Shown piece after piece: positions 35,260 to 48,266 of a stretch of 64,000 nucleotides of DNA. The position numbers and the translations under genes were made by a program. Within the stretch, counting starts at the first letter, position 1, and each line of letters starts with the position of its first letter. The notes beneath the pieces are model-generated. The model made no database searches. It was not told the origin of the DNA and saw nothing but the letters and a program-made list of their open reading frames with translations. The stretch comes from Desmodesmus armatus. Taxonomy: Eukaryota > Chlorophyta > Chlorophyceae > Sphaeropleales > Scenedesmaceae. The stretch spans positions 44,638-108,637 of the forward strand of contig VIIQ02000126.1 in NCBI GenBank assembly GCA_007449985.2, in the 5' to 3' direction.

Positions 35260-38200
35260 TCATTGCCCAGCTGCTGCTGCTACCTTCTGTGTCGCCAGCC
35301 GCTGCAGCGCCTCTTTCAGCACTGCCCTGTCATCCTGCCCGAATAACCCTGCCGCTTCCAACAGTGCCGCACGCTGAGTTATGTCTGCCAACAGCCGGTC
35401 TGGCAGGTCTAGCTGCAGTATGCAAGCGTTGAAGGCCACCTGAGTGAGCTCGTCGTAGTCATACAGCGGCAGCTCCTCTTCCATGTGCTGCACAAGAGCT
35501 GCTAGTAGGGCTTCACCGGGCCGCAGCTCCAGCCTGTGCAGGTGACGGCAGGACAGGAGGGGACAGCACACGTGCATGTCAGAAATCGCCATGTGTTTGC
35601 GTCAGCTGCTCGTGGGAGTGATGTCACTTTGTGTCGACGGTACGACACACACCTGGTGTGTTGACATTGGTGGTGAGCAGAGAAGGTAGGGAAAGAGGCA
35701 CAGGGTCCTTGATGAAGGGCGTAGCAGGGAACCATCACCAACGCCTCCCCTCCTGAAAATTTCATCACCGTTTGTGCAGACAGCCCCCCCTACCGAAAGT
35801 GCCCTACCCCGCACCATGTCACCATCACCCCCCCCCCCCCCATACAAGAAAATGCATGCGCAGCCCTCGTCCCCAGCTGCTGTGTCACCAACTGCCTTTC
35901 ACACACACTCCCTCAAGGCGACCCCAACCCACCTGACATAACAGGTCAGCAGTTGCGCCACCGCATATCCACACAGGCTGGCCTGCCGCAGCAGCAGCAC
36001 CTCCTCAAGCACACCCAGCAGCGACGGCTGCAGCGGCAGCAGCGCAGCAGCTGGCAGCAGCAGCAAATTCGCCACCTGCTGCGCACTGGGCAGCCGGCTG
36101 ACTGGCAGCGGTACCCCTGCTGCTGCTCCTTCTGCTGCGGCGGCGGTGGCTGCAGCACCTGCTGCAGCTGCTGCTCAGCAGCAGCCGTGTAACTTTCAAG
36201 CCACTGCTGGTCCATCCCCATCCCTGATCGGACCTCCTCATGTGCTACAGGCAGTAGCCGCATGAGACCCCAGCCAATTGCTGCCAGCTGCTGTGCGCTG
36301 AACTCCTGCAACCGCTGCTGCAGCTGCCACACGAGCGCCTCGACAAAATCCACCCGCACTTCCTCACAGACGATTGCGAGGTTTTTCACTGTTGTAGCAA
36401 GCTGTGCTGGGGTGAAGCCGTCAAGCAAGCTGCTGCTTTCGGCGGGGAAGTCGCTGTCGTATGTTTGACTTTCCGACGGGCTGGGTGAGGCTGTTAGGAG
36501 GTCTTCAAGAATTTCGTCGAGCTGCTCTGGATTGATCTGTTGGCTTTTCGACCGCACGATCATCTCAAGAGCTTCAACAAAATCTGCGGCTGTGACTGGC
36601 GCGTTGGGCTTCTGGAGCCCTGGCGGCATGCCTGCAGCCTGTTGGCCCTGTGCATACCAAAGACACAGGACAAACAAGCAGTACACAATGCACACTTTGT
36701 TGGTTGCAGACATGCAGTAAATCGGCAAGATGTGGGGGAGTAGACGAGGGAGCGTAGAAGAGGTGAGTGGATGACACGAGGGTGACGGCCTGTTGACGGC
36801 TGCACCACCTGTGCTGTTGGGAGAAGTTGAGAGGCATGTGCGCGCGCGGGGCGGGGCCCCGGGGGGGGGGGGGACATCTTGTGAGTCATGTGCAGGACTG
36901 TGTCAGCTGCTGAAAGGTCAGGTGACCCAGACACTAGCGCGTTGACCATTTCGCCATAGCTTTTTCCTAGTATAATTACTCCGATAAATTTTTTTGCAGT
37001 GATTGACAAACAACGTAATCGTTGTGTTGCTGTGAAGCTTGACTAGAGTGTAAATTAGTTAGCAGCGGGCAGAGAAGCTTGAAGCGGGAAATAGAGAGGG
37101 CGGAAGGTGCGGTGGCTGCATGCGCTGCAGGTACAACCTGCTTTTGCCCAAAATTCATCGAATAAGCAGACTGTTGCCCTCTTACTGCTGCTGCTGCTGC
37201 CGCCGTCTGCTGCTGCTGCCGCCGTCTGCTGCTGCTGCCGCAGTGACTGCTGCTGTCGTGGTCTGTGTGGAGGTACTGCAGATTCAGCAAGTCCGCTGCC
37301 TCTCCTGTACAGGAAGTGACTGGCAGCATATGCTGTATACTGCCCATTTTCTACAAGCAGTGCAGATTACCAGACTGGCCGCCAACCCTAGGCCAATTGT
37401 TGGCTGTCAGTGCGCACCGGTGCTGGTGCGTGGTTGCGGTTTATGCATTACTAAAAATTTCATAGTAGGGTTTGAATTCGAAATTCGGCTACCAAGTGGT
37501 GGCTGGTAACAATGAGGGAGTCCTGTGAGGTGTCCTGCTGCTGATGCAATGCTGCATTTGCATCGACTGCGCCGCATGCAAGTTGCCAGACAGCAATGTC
37601 ACACCTGCAGGCTGCAGCAGGCTGCAGCAGGCTACTGCTGCTGCTGCTGCGGCGTGTGTGGGCAGGCCAACTTCTTTTGTTTGATCCCCCCCCACTGGAT
37701 GTGATATCAACTGCCCAAAACCCTGCCGCCGTGCCTGCAAGCTCATCTCACTACCTAGCATCCAAGCAGCTGAAGCTGACACATCCCCCCCCCCCCCTCC
37801 TGCACCTGCTGTGGGTCAGCGCAAGCGTGTGTTGAAAGGTATGCGTGACTACAGGTCTTTGAGTGACAAGGTTGCAAGCCCCACCTGCTGCTGCTTTGAA
37901 AGGCTGTAACAAAAGCACGGGGCCATTGTGGCTTGATCAGCCTGCCACATCAATCCTGTACGTCCTGTACAGCTTTCTGTGGAAGCCAACTAGTCATCTG
38001 TCCCAACACGCTTTCACACCCCTGCCACACGTTCATATCTATTGCACCTGGGTCGCCTTCCCCTTCTGTGCAGTTCATGACCATGTACTGTCCATCAACC
38101 GAGCTCCCATCCCCCTTCTCACACCCTACTGCTAACATATATCCCTTCAGCCTACTACATGCTACATGCCCCACTTGTGACCCACCTGAACCATTTGTGA

Positions 38201-38548
38201 AAACAGCAGCCTCTCTATGTCGCCAGCTTTCCTGATGGAAGACAGGTCAGGCGCTGCTGCTGGTGGTTGCTGCCCGCTGGCAGCTGCTGCAACGGCACGA
38301 GCACGTCTTCTGGTTCTGCTCCTGCTGCTAAAGACGCTCTGGATACTACTGGTGTATGTTGATATGTCATGGGCAGCTGCTGCGGCAGCGGCGATCGGTG
38401 CCCAGGTGCTGCTGCTGCTGCTGCTGCTGCTCCTGCTGTTGCTGCATCTACACTTTCTGCTGGCATGAGCGGGTGTGGTATGTGCTAGCGTGTGGCACCT
38501 TGTACGCGCATCTGGAAGCAATCCAGAGGGAAAGACACATGGCCTCAT
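35260..38548 (-). CDS. Probable organelle-targeted alpha-helical repeat protein
   Basis: Three exons: 38548-38186, 36647-35933, 35533-35260. The first starts at an ATG and reads like an organelle transit peptide (Ser/Arg/Ala-rich, with Ser and Ala runs) before DLSSIRKAGDIERLLFSQMV. The second gives FVEALEMIVRSKSQQINPEQ, FTPAQLATTVKNLAIV, FSAQQLAAIGWGLMRL and SAQQVANLLLLP; the third RPGEALLAALVQHMEEELP and YDELTQVAFNACILQL. Repeated L-A-x2-x-W/N-x-L-A-x-L helices resemble the OPR/FASTK-like RNA-binding proteins that act on chloroplast or mitochondrial transcripts in green algae; I do not see a RAP domain. The join of exons 1 and 2 is phase-compatible but rests on position. Exon 2 needs one extra base near 36110 (CAGGGGTACC) to stay in frame. 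Divergent from LRR gene B. Confidence 0.55.
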
Positions 38549-39085
38549 GTTGATCAGTGTTGGTGATCGACAGTGTCCTCAAGTGTTCCTTGCTGCGTCA
38601 GTGTATCAATGCGCCTCCTCAAGCCAGCCTGCACGAGCATGGTGTGGTCATTATGCGAACGCAATCAGTTGCTGCAGCAACGGACACCATTTAAGTTTTG
38701 GAACGGCAGTTGATAGCTGTAGCACGCGTCCCGAGTTGAACTCAGTTCTTCGTCTGCTAGACAATGGGTTGATGTGCACCTAATACAGCTCAATGCGCCC
38801 ACTCTCGAGCAGTCTTTTAGTGTCCCAACAGCTTTCTGTTAGGGCCTTCCTCAGGAAGGCTTCCTGTCAAGGCTGTGCACTGAGTGGCGATCCTGCTGAG
38901 CCAAAAGGTGATTCGTTGCTGCAATAAAGCCTTTACGTGACGATTGGACAGTCAGCTGCCGTTGCAACTGCTGAATTGCCAAAATCAAACGTCCACAGCT
39001 CAACCGCCACAGCTGTTTTGTGCTTTCTTGCCAACATCCCTGCTGAATCCGTACCGTTACGTGCTTCAACCATTGTTGTTACAGG
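38549..39085. promoter_or_regulatory. Divergent intergenic region
   Basis: 537 bp between the inferred starts of the minus-strand helical-repeat gene and plus-strand LRR gene B. A TTACAG directly precedes the B-gene ATG, so a 5' UTR intron is possible. No other motif noted. Confidence 0.35.
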
Positions 39086-41423
39086 ATGGAACCCGTTCAG
39101 GAAGCACCAGCAGGGCTATCCTCGCTTCCTGGCCCCTGTCTCCTGGCAGTGATGCAGCACTGTGCTGACGACCCACGCAGCTTGTTCAGTGCCGCACGCG
39201 CCCACCCCACATTGCACCAGGCATCTTTCTTGGTGCTCAGCAGCATCAACTGGCACGTCAGCGGGCAGCAGCAGCTGGAGCGCATCAGGTACTACCTCTG
39301 CAAACGCGGCCAGCACGTCAACAGCATCACACTGACTGGCCCCCTGGCAGTTGGCGGAGATGCACCCACGATCCGTCAGTTCCCGCCAAATCTGAAGCTT
39401 CACAGCCTGCAGCTGCGCAGGCTGCGCCTGCAGCTGCAGCCCGGTGTCGCCTCGCAGGGCGTGCTGCGCCGTGCTGCGGCGCCAGCCCTCAAGCAGCTGT
39501 GCCTAGGCGGCTGCATGCTGCTGGATGGGGATGAGGGCCTAGCAGCAGCACTGGCGCAGCTACCCGGGTTGGAGCACCTCAGTCTGATCAACGTCTCCCT
39601 GTCAGCTTGGGACCAGGCTTGGGACGCTGTGCAGCTCGACGCTGAGGTTGTGAAGGGGCTGCAGGCACTCACCTACTTGGAGCTTGTGGGGATCGCTGTG
39701 CTGAGTCCGCAGGATCCTGACCCTGCCGCTCAGCCCCTCACACGGCTTGTGGATTTGCGGGTGTCCACAAACCGGGTGCGGCCAAATGTCCACGGCTTCA
39801 TAGCCTGCATCCTGCAGGGCTCCAGTCAGCTGACTCGGCTGGAGATAAAGACTGGCGGCAGGCCGATCAATATCAACCTTTGGTTTGAACCAGCAGTGCT
39901 GCGGGACAAGCCGCACCTGCAGCACTTGGAGTTGGCAGGCTGCTCACTGGATGGGTCAGTGGGTGTGACGCAGCTGCTGCAGGAGCTGTCACACATGCAG
40001 GTGGGTTTACATCACAATAATCAAACTTACACACGTAGCTATGAAGCTAAAGAGCCAGGGTTTAGTTCCCCTGGGAGTGAGGTGGTGCCGTGAGTGCCAT
40101 TTGCCTTGGCCCGCGAGCATGCATGTGATGAGCCGTCCTCAGCGAGCGCGAGGCCGGTGGGAAAAAGCCTGTGGCGTTAGGAAACAAGGGGTGTAGCCGC
40201 AGCGAAGAACACGCTGCTGCTTGAACATTACCCTTGCTTTTTGTGACCTGGATTTGGGCCCTCAGTGCAGTAATCCTCTTAGCAAGCATGCGTCGCTGCG
40301 TGAACAACTCCTGCCTTTTCGCCCAAACTTCATCTTTCCTTTTTGCAGGGGCTCACTCACCTGGGAGTGGCAGGCTGCTTGGAGGCTGAGGACGAGGCCA
40401 CCGCCCCACCAGCAGCAGCCTACGCAGCCCTCACAGCAAGCAGCAAGCTGCAGAAGCTCGACATGAGCGACGGCATCATACCTGAAGGGGCGTGGCAGCA
40501 CGTGTTCCCTACCGGCAGGCAGCTGCCGCACCTGCGGGAGCTCAACATCTCCGCACTCATGCACCGGGCGGGCGAAACGGTAGCTATGCCAGAAGCCACC
40601 CGCCTTGCCAGCTGCTGCCCTGCGGTGGAGACCCTCTGGGTAGAGATGCTGGTCGAGCGGTCAGAGCAGCTGCCACCTCTACAGCAGCTGAGCAGCTTGA
40701 AGACTCTGCACTTGGCGTTTTATAACCCCGATGTTGTGAGTGAGGTGGTGGGTGGGCTGCCGCCGCTGTCGCGGCTGCAGAAGCTCAGCCTGACGGTGCA
40801 TAGGATACCAGAGCAGCTTGGTTCGTTGCTGCTGCTGCAGCTGACGCAGATGCGGCAGCTGACCCGGCTGGAGTTCAAGGGGTACCTCAAGGGCAGTTGG
40901 GATGATGAAGCTGTGGAGGCCTGCTTCACTGCTGAGGTGGGTGCGAGGGTGGCTGTAGGGCTGCTGTGGATGCATATATTGCTGGTGGGGTTGGGGTGTA
41001 CCTTACTTTGTGTGTGAGGTATGGGTGCATCCGCTGAACTTTACTTTACTTCACCAGAATGTGGCACTACAATGGGCCACAACACTGCAGTGAGAAAAAC
41101 TTGCGTACAATGCACGGATGGCATGGGTGGTGGGGTCCAGCGCCTCAATATGTTTCTGTGACAGCTGTATGGCTTTGAGAACGTGGTACATGACTTCCAC
41201 TTGGCTCGACTTGCTTGCTTACCCTGCCTTGTACCTGTCCTGCTGCGCGTTGTGATTTGCTGTGCTGTGCTGTCCTGTGCTGTGATGTGCTGTGCAGGCC
41301 CCTGGTGACGAGCCTGTGTGGCGCCAGCTGCTGAAGCACCACCTGGACCACAGCAACCCTGAGGTGGCACAGCAGGCAGCTGCAGCACTGGCAGACTCTG
41401 AGGCACAGTCATGCAGCAGCTAG
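39086..41423 (+). CDS. F-box-like / leucine-rich repeat protein B
   Basis: Three exons in consistent phase 0: 39086-40000, 40349-40936 and 41298-41423, giving ~542 residues. The start MEPVQEAPAGLSSLPGPC leads into CLLAVMQHCADDPRSLFSAA and HPTLHQASFLVL, an F-box-like bundle. Then come GQHVNSITLTG and leucine-rich repeats (LHSLQLRRLRLQLQP, LEHLSLINVSL, LTYLELVGIAVL, LQHLELAGCSL, LTHLGVAGCLE, LRELNISALM, LQKLSLTVHRI). The last exon reads APGDEPVWRQLLKHHLDHSN and ends SEAQSCSS. This is the best-preserved member of the local family and the reference for judging A and C. Probably an SCF substrate receptor or LRR scaffold (inference). Intron 2 ends in a GCTGT-repeat tract. The ATG is taken as start because it directly follows an acceptor-like TTACAG and matches the family length. 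Confidence 0.8.
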
Positions 41424-43275
41424 ACGCCCTGCTGTGGCGCTTGCAGCAGCAGAGGGCAAGCTGTCAGCATGGATGTTGTTTGGGGCGAGCTGAGCGTCAG
41501 CAGTTGACTGCAGTTTGCTGGCACTGCCAGTAGCCGGGCTGCGGCGACCTTACTGCACAGTGCACAGCGGTCTGGCTGCGCCTGGCGCCCTGGGTTGTTG
41601 GGTGGTACTGCAGAGTCAACTGGCAGGTATGCAATGGCGGGCTGTAGCAGCAGCAGACCTGACGAGGAATGGATTTGTTTTGCCAAGGTTGTGTGTGCAT
41701 GTGGCCATGGTTGCGTCCACATGTGGATTTATGGATGTACATCCCCAGGGCTGTACTGTCTGAATGCTGTACTGCTGTACTTTACGTGTGAGACGTTATT
41801 GCTGTACTGCTGTACTATGTAGAGACTGTTGCCAGTCATGTTGCTGTATGGTAGGTGTATGTCGTATTTCTCCTCCACTACTGTGCTATCTGGACAGCCT
41901 GTCTGTCTGCTTGCCTATGCTGCCTGTCGGCTGTGTGGCTTGATGGATCCCTCCAATGTATGAGCCTGTCTGTTGTGGTTGTTGCGATGGTGTCTTTTGA
42001 GCAGTGGTCCTTTCTGGTCTGGGCTCAGTCTGATTGCCCTCAGGGCTTGTCGAGGCTCCATGATGTCACTAGATGGCTGGCATGTGCTCTCTGGGCTCAC
42101 AGCTACAGCCTGTACACGGTGAAGTGCTAGGCTTGGTACCTACATGCACACTTTATCACGACTTGTGTTCTACGTCTAACGGCTTTTTGTAGGGTTGTAC
42201 CTGACTGGCTTTTGACGGCCTTGGATCCTGTCTGGCATGTGCATGGCCACTGGAGTCGGAGTCCGTCAGCACTGATGTGTCGTCCCTGCTGTTCCATGTG
42301 CATGATGCCTTGAAAGATGTGAGTCTTGAGCTTCATAGCTACAGGTGTAACTTTGTTTTGATTTGAATTGACTTTGACAGGCTGGTTTGTTTCATATGGT
42401 AATGATGTTGCTGGTGGCTGTAAGCGCTCAGTTTCTCAACAGTACTGTGGATGTTGGCCAAAGAAGGATCACTTGCCTGTGATCCTAATTGTGTTATCTG
42501 AGATCACCGGTAGGATTGGCGGCAACGCCAAGGCAGCTGACCAGTTGGTATACTTCAGAAGCTAGGTCACTGCAGCGAGAGGTACTACTACAACCAACAA
42601 GCAGGTGCAGGTTCATGCCAGCCACACCAGTATGCCAGCCACACCGTGTGGGCCAGTTGTGGTTGGGTCCCAACTGCAGGCAACGTTTGTGCATTTGTTT
42701 GTCAACATCATGCAGTGCAGCTCACGTGTTTCTCAACTTGAGCACTGAGTGCAGTGCAGCACTGCTGTGGCTGTAGATTTGGCTGTTGTGACTGCACAGC
42801 ATGCCTGCAAAAAATGCTGTTGCCTGTGAGCAGCTTGCTATCCACTGCAGAACTGGCACAATTGTACAGAGCAGGGTCTATTGCTGCAGTGGGAGGCTGC
42901 AGCCGCAATCCTGTGTATCATGACAGCGAGTATACAACATACTCGAACAAGAAGCACCCGCAACAGATGTTCACATCAACTATGGTGCAACAGCCCTTTC
43001 GAGCAGTTTACTGTGGACACCCCACAGGCGAGTCAATAGTTACAAGAACTCTGTCTGACATTGCTGCATGTGCCGCTTGCACAGCTGCACACACATACCC
43101 CCTGTGACTCAACATGGACTAGGGTTTGAGCCCCCAAACCCTACCCCTCCCTCAGGCATGGAGGGATCCCTTTCCGCACTCAAATCTCCATCGCTCAGCA
43201 TCATAACCCTGTGCCGCCCCCTGCTGCTGACAGCACAACAGCAGGGTGCATCAGGCACACTGCACTGCACTGCAG
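41424..43275. other. Intergenic region between convergent LRR genes B and C
   Basis: No exon supported. T/G-rich sequence with many CTGTACTG/TGCTGTACT motifs (41755-41825) follows gene B; candidate TGTAA signals for B lie near 42355 and 42419. The right end holds the 3' UTR of gene C. Confidence 0.4.
43040..43044 (-). terminator. Candidate TGTAA polyadenylation signal of LRR gene C
   Basis: TGTAA on the minus strand, ~232 bases beyond the stop at 43276. Motif and position only. Confidence 0.4.
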
Positions 43276-45662
43276 TCAATCCACTAGTCCTGCAGCCGCC
43301 TGCTGTGCCACCTCGGGATCGCTGTGGTGCAGGTAACGCTCCAGCAGCTGACGCCACACAGGCTCACCACCGGGGCCCTGCACAGGTCACAGCACAGAGC
43401 AGCCGAAGACAAGCCAGCAGGCACACATGTGTCAGTGTGTGCTCAACACGTGCTGAACAAGCACTGTATTTCAGGCTGTGCAGGGTGCACAGAGGGAACA
43501 ACACCGTTGTTGCCAGAACAAGTCCCCATGCTACTGCTGAAGCTACCAATATAGTACCAGATGATGGCAGCACAGCCGCCCTCGCACACCCAGCTGTCGT
43601 TAGAGTGGCCGTGTTGCTGCTGCTGTGCTGTGCCGTTCGTCAGTCAGCCCCAAAAAAAGAGCCAGCATGCATGCAGGAAGGTATACAGTCACACAGTTCT
43701 GGCCAGGCACTCTCAGAGGTCACCTTGCTTTGCTATCACAAAGTCGCATGCACTGAAAGCTGCCTGCAAAGCCTTTGCGCACTGCTTGAAGCCCTTGCGC
43801 ACTCTGGTCGGACCATGCCTTCTGGGACAATTAGAGCAAAGAGCACTGCATGCACCCACACTGTTTGCGCACCTGTACAAACTTCAGTGACTCAGGGGGC
43901 TTGGCTCCTGAGGTGCCAGGCTCCAAGCTTGACTGCTGCACAGCACAGCAAAGGATGCACAGGACTCCGTGAGCAAGGCACGACATCTGCTGAAGCAACC
44001 CATTGCCACACTGTCCTACCATACTAGCACCTTGTCAGCTGAGTGCTGTACTTAGCATGTGTCCAGTCCTCCATGCCACTAATACCATAGGCTTGCCACT
44101 GCCATGAGAAAGCAGCGTAAGCATTGAATTGATGCAACATGCCCCGGCAACAAGGCATTGCACCCGCCAACCCGCTTACCTGACCAAAGATGGGGCCAAC
44201 TTTCAGCCGCGTCAGCTGCTGCAGCTGTGTCAGCCGCAACAGCTGCCCATCGGCATCGCCACCCTCCCTTGCGCCCAGAAGCAAGTTGCGCAGCCCTGTC
44301 ATCTGACACACCTCAGCCAACAGTTTCGAAGAAACATTGCTGGCTCCTGGCTCCTGTAGGGTCAAGGACCGCAGGTTGCTCAGTCCCTGCAGGGGTGCCA
44401 GCTGCCCTGCACTGTACTGCAAGGAAGCCATCATCAACACCCTCAACCCAGGGCAGCAACTGGCAAGCAGTGTGCCGTCTGGTGCTGGGGCTGGGTGGAA
44501 GGAGTCCGCTGCAGGGTGCTCCACACAGCTGGCCATGATCACGCGCAGGTTGGGCAGCTGCCTGCCAGGCTGGAAGATGTGCTGCCACACACCTGCTGGC
44601 AGCCTGCACAGCCTGATGTCAAGGCGCCGCAGCTTGCTGCTGGCTGTCAGGGCTGAGTAGGCGGCTGCAGGGGGGGTGGCATCCTTAGGGCAGTTTAGGC
44701 TGTGGCCCAGGCAGAGGCGGGTGAGCTGTGTCAGCTGCTGCAGGTGGGACAGCAGCTGCGCAACGCCTGCTGTGCCTATGGGAAGGCTGCAAGCTGCCAG
44801 CTCCAGGTCCTGAAGCTTGGTCTTGCCTGCCAGTGCAGCTGGGTTGAACCTGGTGGGCTTGCAAGCCTCCTTGCAACCCAACTCCAGGCGCGTCAGGAGC
44901 TGCAATCCTGCAAGCGTTTTGGAATCTACAGTGACTTGACTCTGAGTGCGCAGTTGCAGTGACTGCAGCTGTGTCAGCTTGTGCAGGTGCTGCAGGTTGT
45001 GGCCACGCCCAGGGTGCCCTAACAGGCCCAGGTGCTGTAGGTGCTGCAGCTGCTGTAGGCGGCGAGTCCAAGTAAACGAGACGTGGCCAGCGCCGCTGAT
45101 GGTGAGGTTCCTAACGACCAGCAGCTGCACTGCAGGCAGCTGGGTCAGCGCTGCTTTCAGGCCCTCCTTCCCATCAAGCAGGCTGCAGCTGTCCAGCCTT
45201 AGCCGCTTGAGAGTGCTGGCAGCTGGGGCTGTCAGCACGCCCCTGTGCCCATCGCTCGGCTGCAGCTGCAGCGACAGCCAGCACAGCTTCAGCCCAGTGA
45301 GCTTTGGGAGGTTGCTGGGGAGCTCACGGAGGGCTATGGCAGGGGTGCTGTTCGCTTTCTTGCACTCCGGGCCTGACAGACTGATGCTATTGATGTGCTG
45401 ACCGTGCTGTTCCAGGTAGTGCAGGATGCTGTCAAGCTGCTGCTGGGTGCTGACCTGGCTGGTGACGTTGCTAAGCGCCAGAGTGGCTGCCTGGTGCAGC
45501 TTTCTGTGGGAACGTGCTGCGTTGAACAGGCTGCGGAGGTCCTTCGTGCAGTGCTGCATCATCACTAGCAGGCAGGTGTCCAGACCCAGATGGGAGGTCA
45601 AGCAGCAGAAACTGTGCTGCCTTGCCAAAGTCGCTACTGTTTAAGCCTGTGCATGAATCCAT
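43276..45662 (-). CDS. F-box-like / leucine-rich repeat protein C
   Basis: Exon 1 runs to 44180 and splices in phase 0 to 43377-43276 (GPGGEPVWRQLLERYLHHSD ... GLVD, stop TGA). Exon 1 is open for 483 codons: TCLLVMMQHCTKDLRSLFNA, HRKLHQAATLALS, QHGQHINSISLSG, then LRRs (LTGLKLCWLSLQLQP, LKRLRLDSCSLLDG, LQHLGLLGHPGRG, LTRLELGC, LQDLELAACSLP, LRRLDIRLCRLPA, LRSLTLQEPG). The 5' end is uncertain. In the LRR frame the first ATG is at 45562, inside the F-box-like part, while an ATG at 45662 opens a different frame (MDSCTGLNSSDFGKAAQ); a one-base shift near 45590-45600 would join them and restore the family-like LPxG-x-CLL start. Homologue of A and B in opposite orientation; 531 bp from the divergent POLD3 start. 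Confidence 0.75.
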
Positions 45663-46193
45663 TACAAGTGGTATAGATTCTTGGATGAGAAGATACCCAA
45701 GACCTCGTTCGGCGACGCTGTGATGAGCTGTGCACAGCAGCTGCTGTTTGCAGACAGGAAGTCAAACAGTGCCAGTTGAGCAGTCGGCCTGAAGCCTTGA
45801 TACTCCCGACTTCAGATGTAATCTGCGTGTAACTCTCGGTTCACAATCTTCGCAGGAACAATACACTCTTCATGACACTCTGACTAATGATCATGTCACG
45901 ACAGATCCCTGGTGTCGGAGGCTTTCTGGCGTCACAATGCACACGTGTATCATATGAAACCCCAAGAGGCCCTTGATGTTCTTCTGTCCACTTCACCCGG
46001 CCAGCAGAGCAGACAATCCAAGCCTGATGTTTCTCAACAGCAGTGAGACTGACAGCTCAGAGTGAGCACATATACAAGCTTGCCGCTGCTGGCGACACCT
46101 TGGAGGGACTGTAAGGACTGTATAGTCCACGTCTCAGTCGCCAACAAGCAGCAGCAGGTCGACTCAGCAAGTCAGGCCCCCAGTCGCTGGAGC
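45663..46193. promoter_or_regulatory. Divergent intergenic region between LRR gene C and POLD3
   Basis: 531 bp between the two putative ATGs. Both promoters must lie here. No TATA box or repeat recognised. Confidence 0.35.
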
Positions 46194-48234
46194 ATGTCAG
46201 ACAGCGCTGCCCCCACAGCAGAATCCCTGCTGAGGGACCTGCAGGATTTGGTGCATGAAGACCTGCAGGTGCGAGGGAAGGAGGAAACACTATCACAGCT
46301 CTACTGGGCAGTGGCTTGAACAAAACAGCACACACTTATAGTGCTGGATGGTCATTTGGCCAGCTCAGCCAACCCAGTTATGAGTCCTGCTGCCGCTGAA
46401 TGAGACAGAATGCCAATGCAAATAGCACTTGCACAGTGCTGCATGTGCACACTCAGTGATCTATGGTTCTTTGCAGTAACCACGTAGTGCTGGAGGTTGA
46501 TTTCTCTGTCCATAGCTGCAACAAAAAGGGGTTGGCACCAGCAGTGTAAGCATGTGGAGGGGGGGGTACCTTTTTTGCACACATATCGGACTGTCAGTGT
46601 GTAGAGACCATTGAATTGCTGCAGCAAGGTGCTGCCTGTGTGCAGCTCAACCCTTGTGTCTCATTGCTTGTGTCACTTAGCGTGCTGTCTGATGTGTGTT
46701 GACGTTGACGTGTGCAGGTTGTCTCGTACAAGTGGCTGGCACGGCGCTACCAGATTCCATCCAACTATGCAAAGCAGTGAGCGAGCAGAGCATAGTAGCG
46801 TGTGAGAGCCAGCAGAGCAGCAGCAGCAGCAGCACCAGCACCAGCAGGAGTGTGTGATCAGTAGAGCATACAGTGTTGGGCAGCGGAGCCGCAGGAGCGG
46901 CAGCAGCAGCAATGCTGCAATGCAACAGCAACAAGGCAGCCATCATTGAACAGCAGCAGTGACTTCCACTTCTGTGCAGCCGTGGATGCTGTGAGTCGAA
47001 AGGTGTTCCCCACAGCAGCCTACTGGTGGCTCAGGCGCTGTCACCCAGCCCTGGTGTCCAGACTCGCTGCACAATGCTGGCCTGAATCACGATGATCACT
47101 ACTGTTGTCGTCCCTTTCTCTGCTGCAGGGTGTTGTTCAAGTTTGCTGAGCAGCAGGGCAGCAGGGTCAAGACAGTCTACCTAGCGGCAGGCAGGCTCAA
47201 GGTCAGTGGGTGGCAGTGGATCACCATGGAGCACTGCAGTGTCCGGCTGTCTTTGGGTGTGTGATCACTGTTGGCAACACAGATGTACAAAGGTGGCCGC
47301 ACTCCTTTAGAAGGCGCCCTTGCCATGTACCCAATTTGGCGGCGGCTGCACGCGCGCGTCCGCGCGCGCGGGGGGGGGGGGGTGTACACCGCTTTCAATC
47401 CTTGCGTGTTGCCCTGTGTGCGAGCTGGCTCAGCAAGTCATGTATCAGACCTTGTCTTGATCAGTTGCATGCTGTATTAATGTGGCTACGTGTGTGTCTT
47501 CACCACCTGTGCTGTTGTTGCTGCTGCTGCTGCTGTGTTTGTCTGCTGCTGCCCCCCAGGAGTCTGCTGGCGGCCAGCATGTGATGCGACTGGTGGATGC
47601 AGCAGACCTGGCAGGTGAGGTTTTTGGTACTGAATATAGCTTAGGGTTTAGGGTTGAGGGTGAGGCGGCAGTGACTGTAATGCTTTCGTGAACTTGGTGG
47701 ATGCAGCAGACCTGGCAGGGGAGAGAAGACTCTGGGTTAAGGGATGTTGTTCACGGTGGGGAAGGCAGGGTGAGGGGATAGTGGAATGTGATGCTGTGGT
47801 CGACATGCTGTGGTGGATGCAGCAGACCTGGCAGGGTGGATGGCTAGGCAGCACAAAGTAGATCACCCGGGGTGCCGTAATCCCCCGTGGCTTCACTGTG
47901 CTGCTGTGAATCCGCTGAGACCGCCAGCCTTTACATTCACTCAACCCACATCACTGGTTGGCGTACTGCATGCTGCTGAAAGACTCACACTGGTCTTGTT
48001 ACATTGTTACATTGTGACATTGTTACATTGTCTGTATATCTGTCTCCTCGTATCTGTTGCATCGCAGCCTGCTGTCGTGAGTTTGCTGAGACTACCAGCT
48101 TGCATGTCCATTCAGTGATGCCAGCCGAGACCCACCCTATCACAGACCCTGCACGGCTGGCAGCAGAGAACGCACAGCAGGCACGCGCCATATACAAAGG
48201 ATGGCTGCAGCAGCAGCAGGGACAGCAGCAGGGA

Positions 48235-48266
<32 letters not shown>

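Noticed and set aside
47641..47660. Interstitial telomere or chromosome-end fusion
   Set aside because: Only two to three TTTAGGG-like units inside an intron of an intact gene; too short to argue for a fusion.
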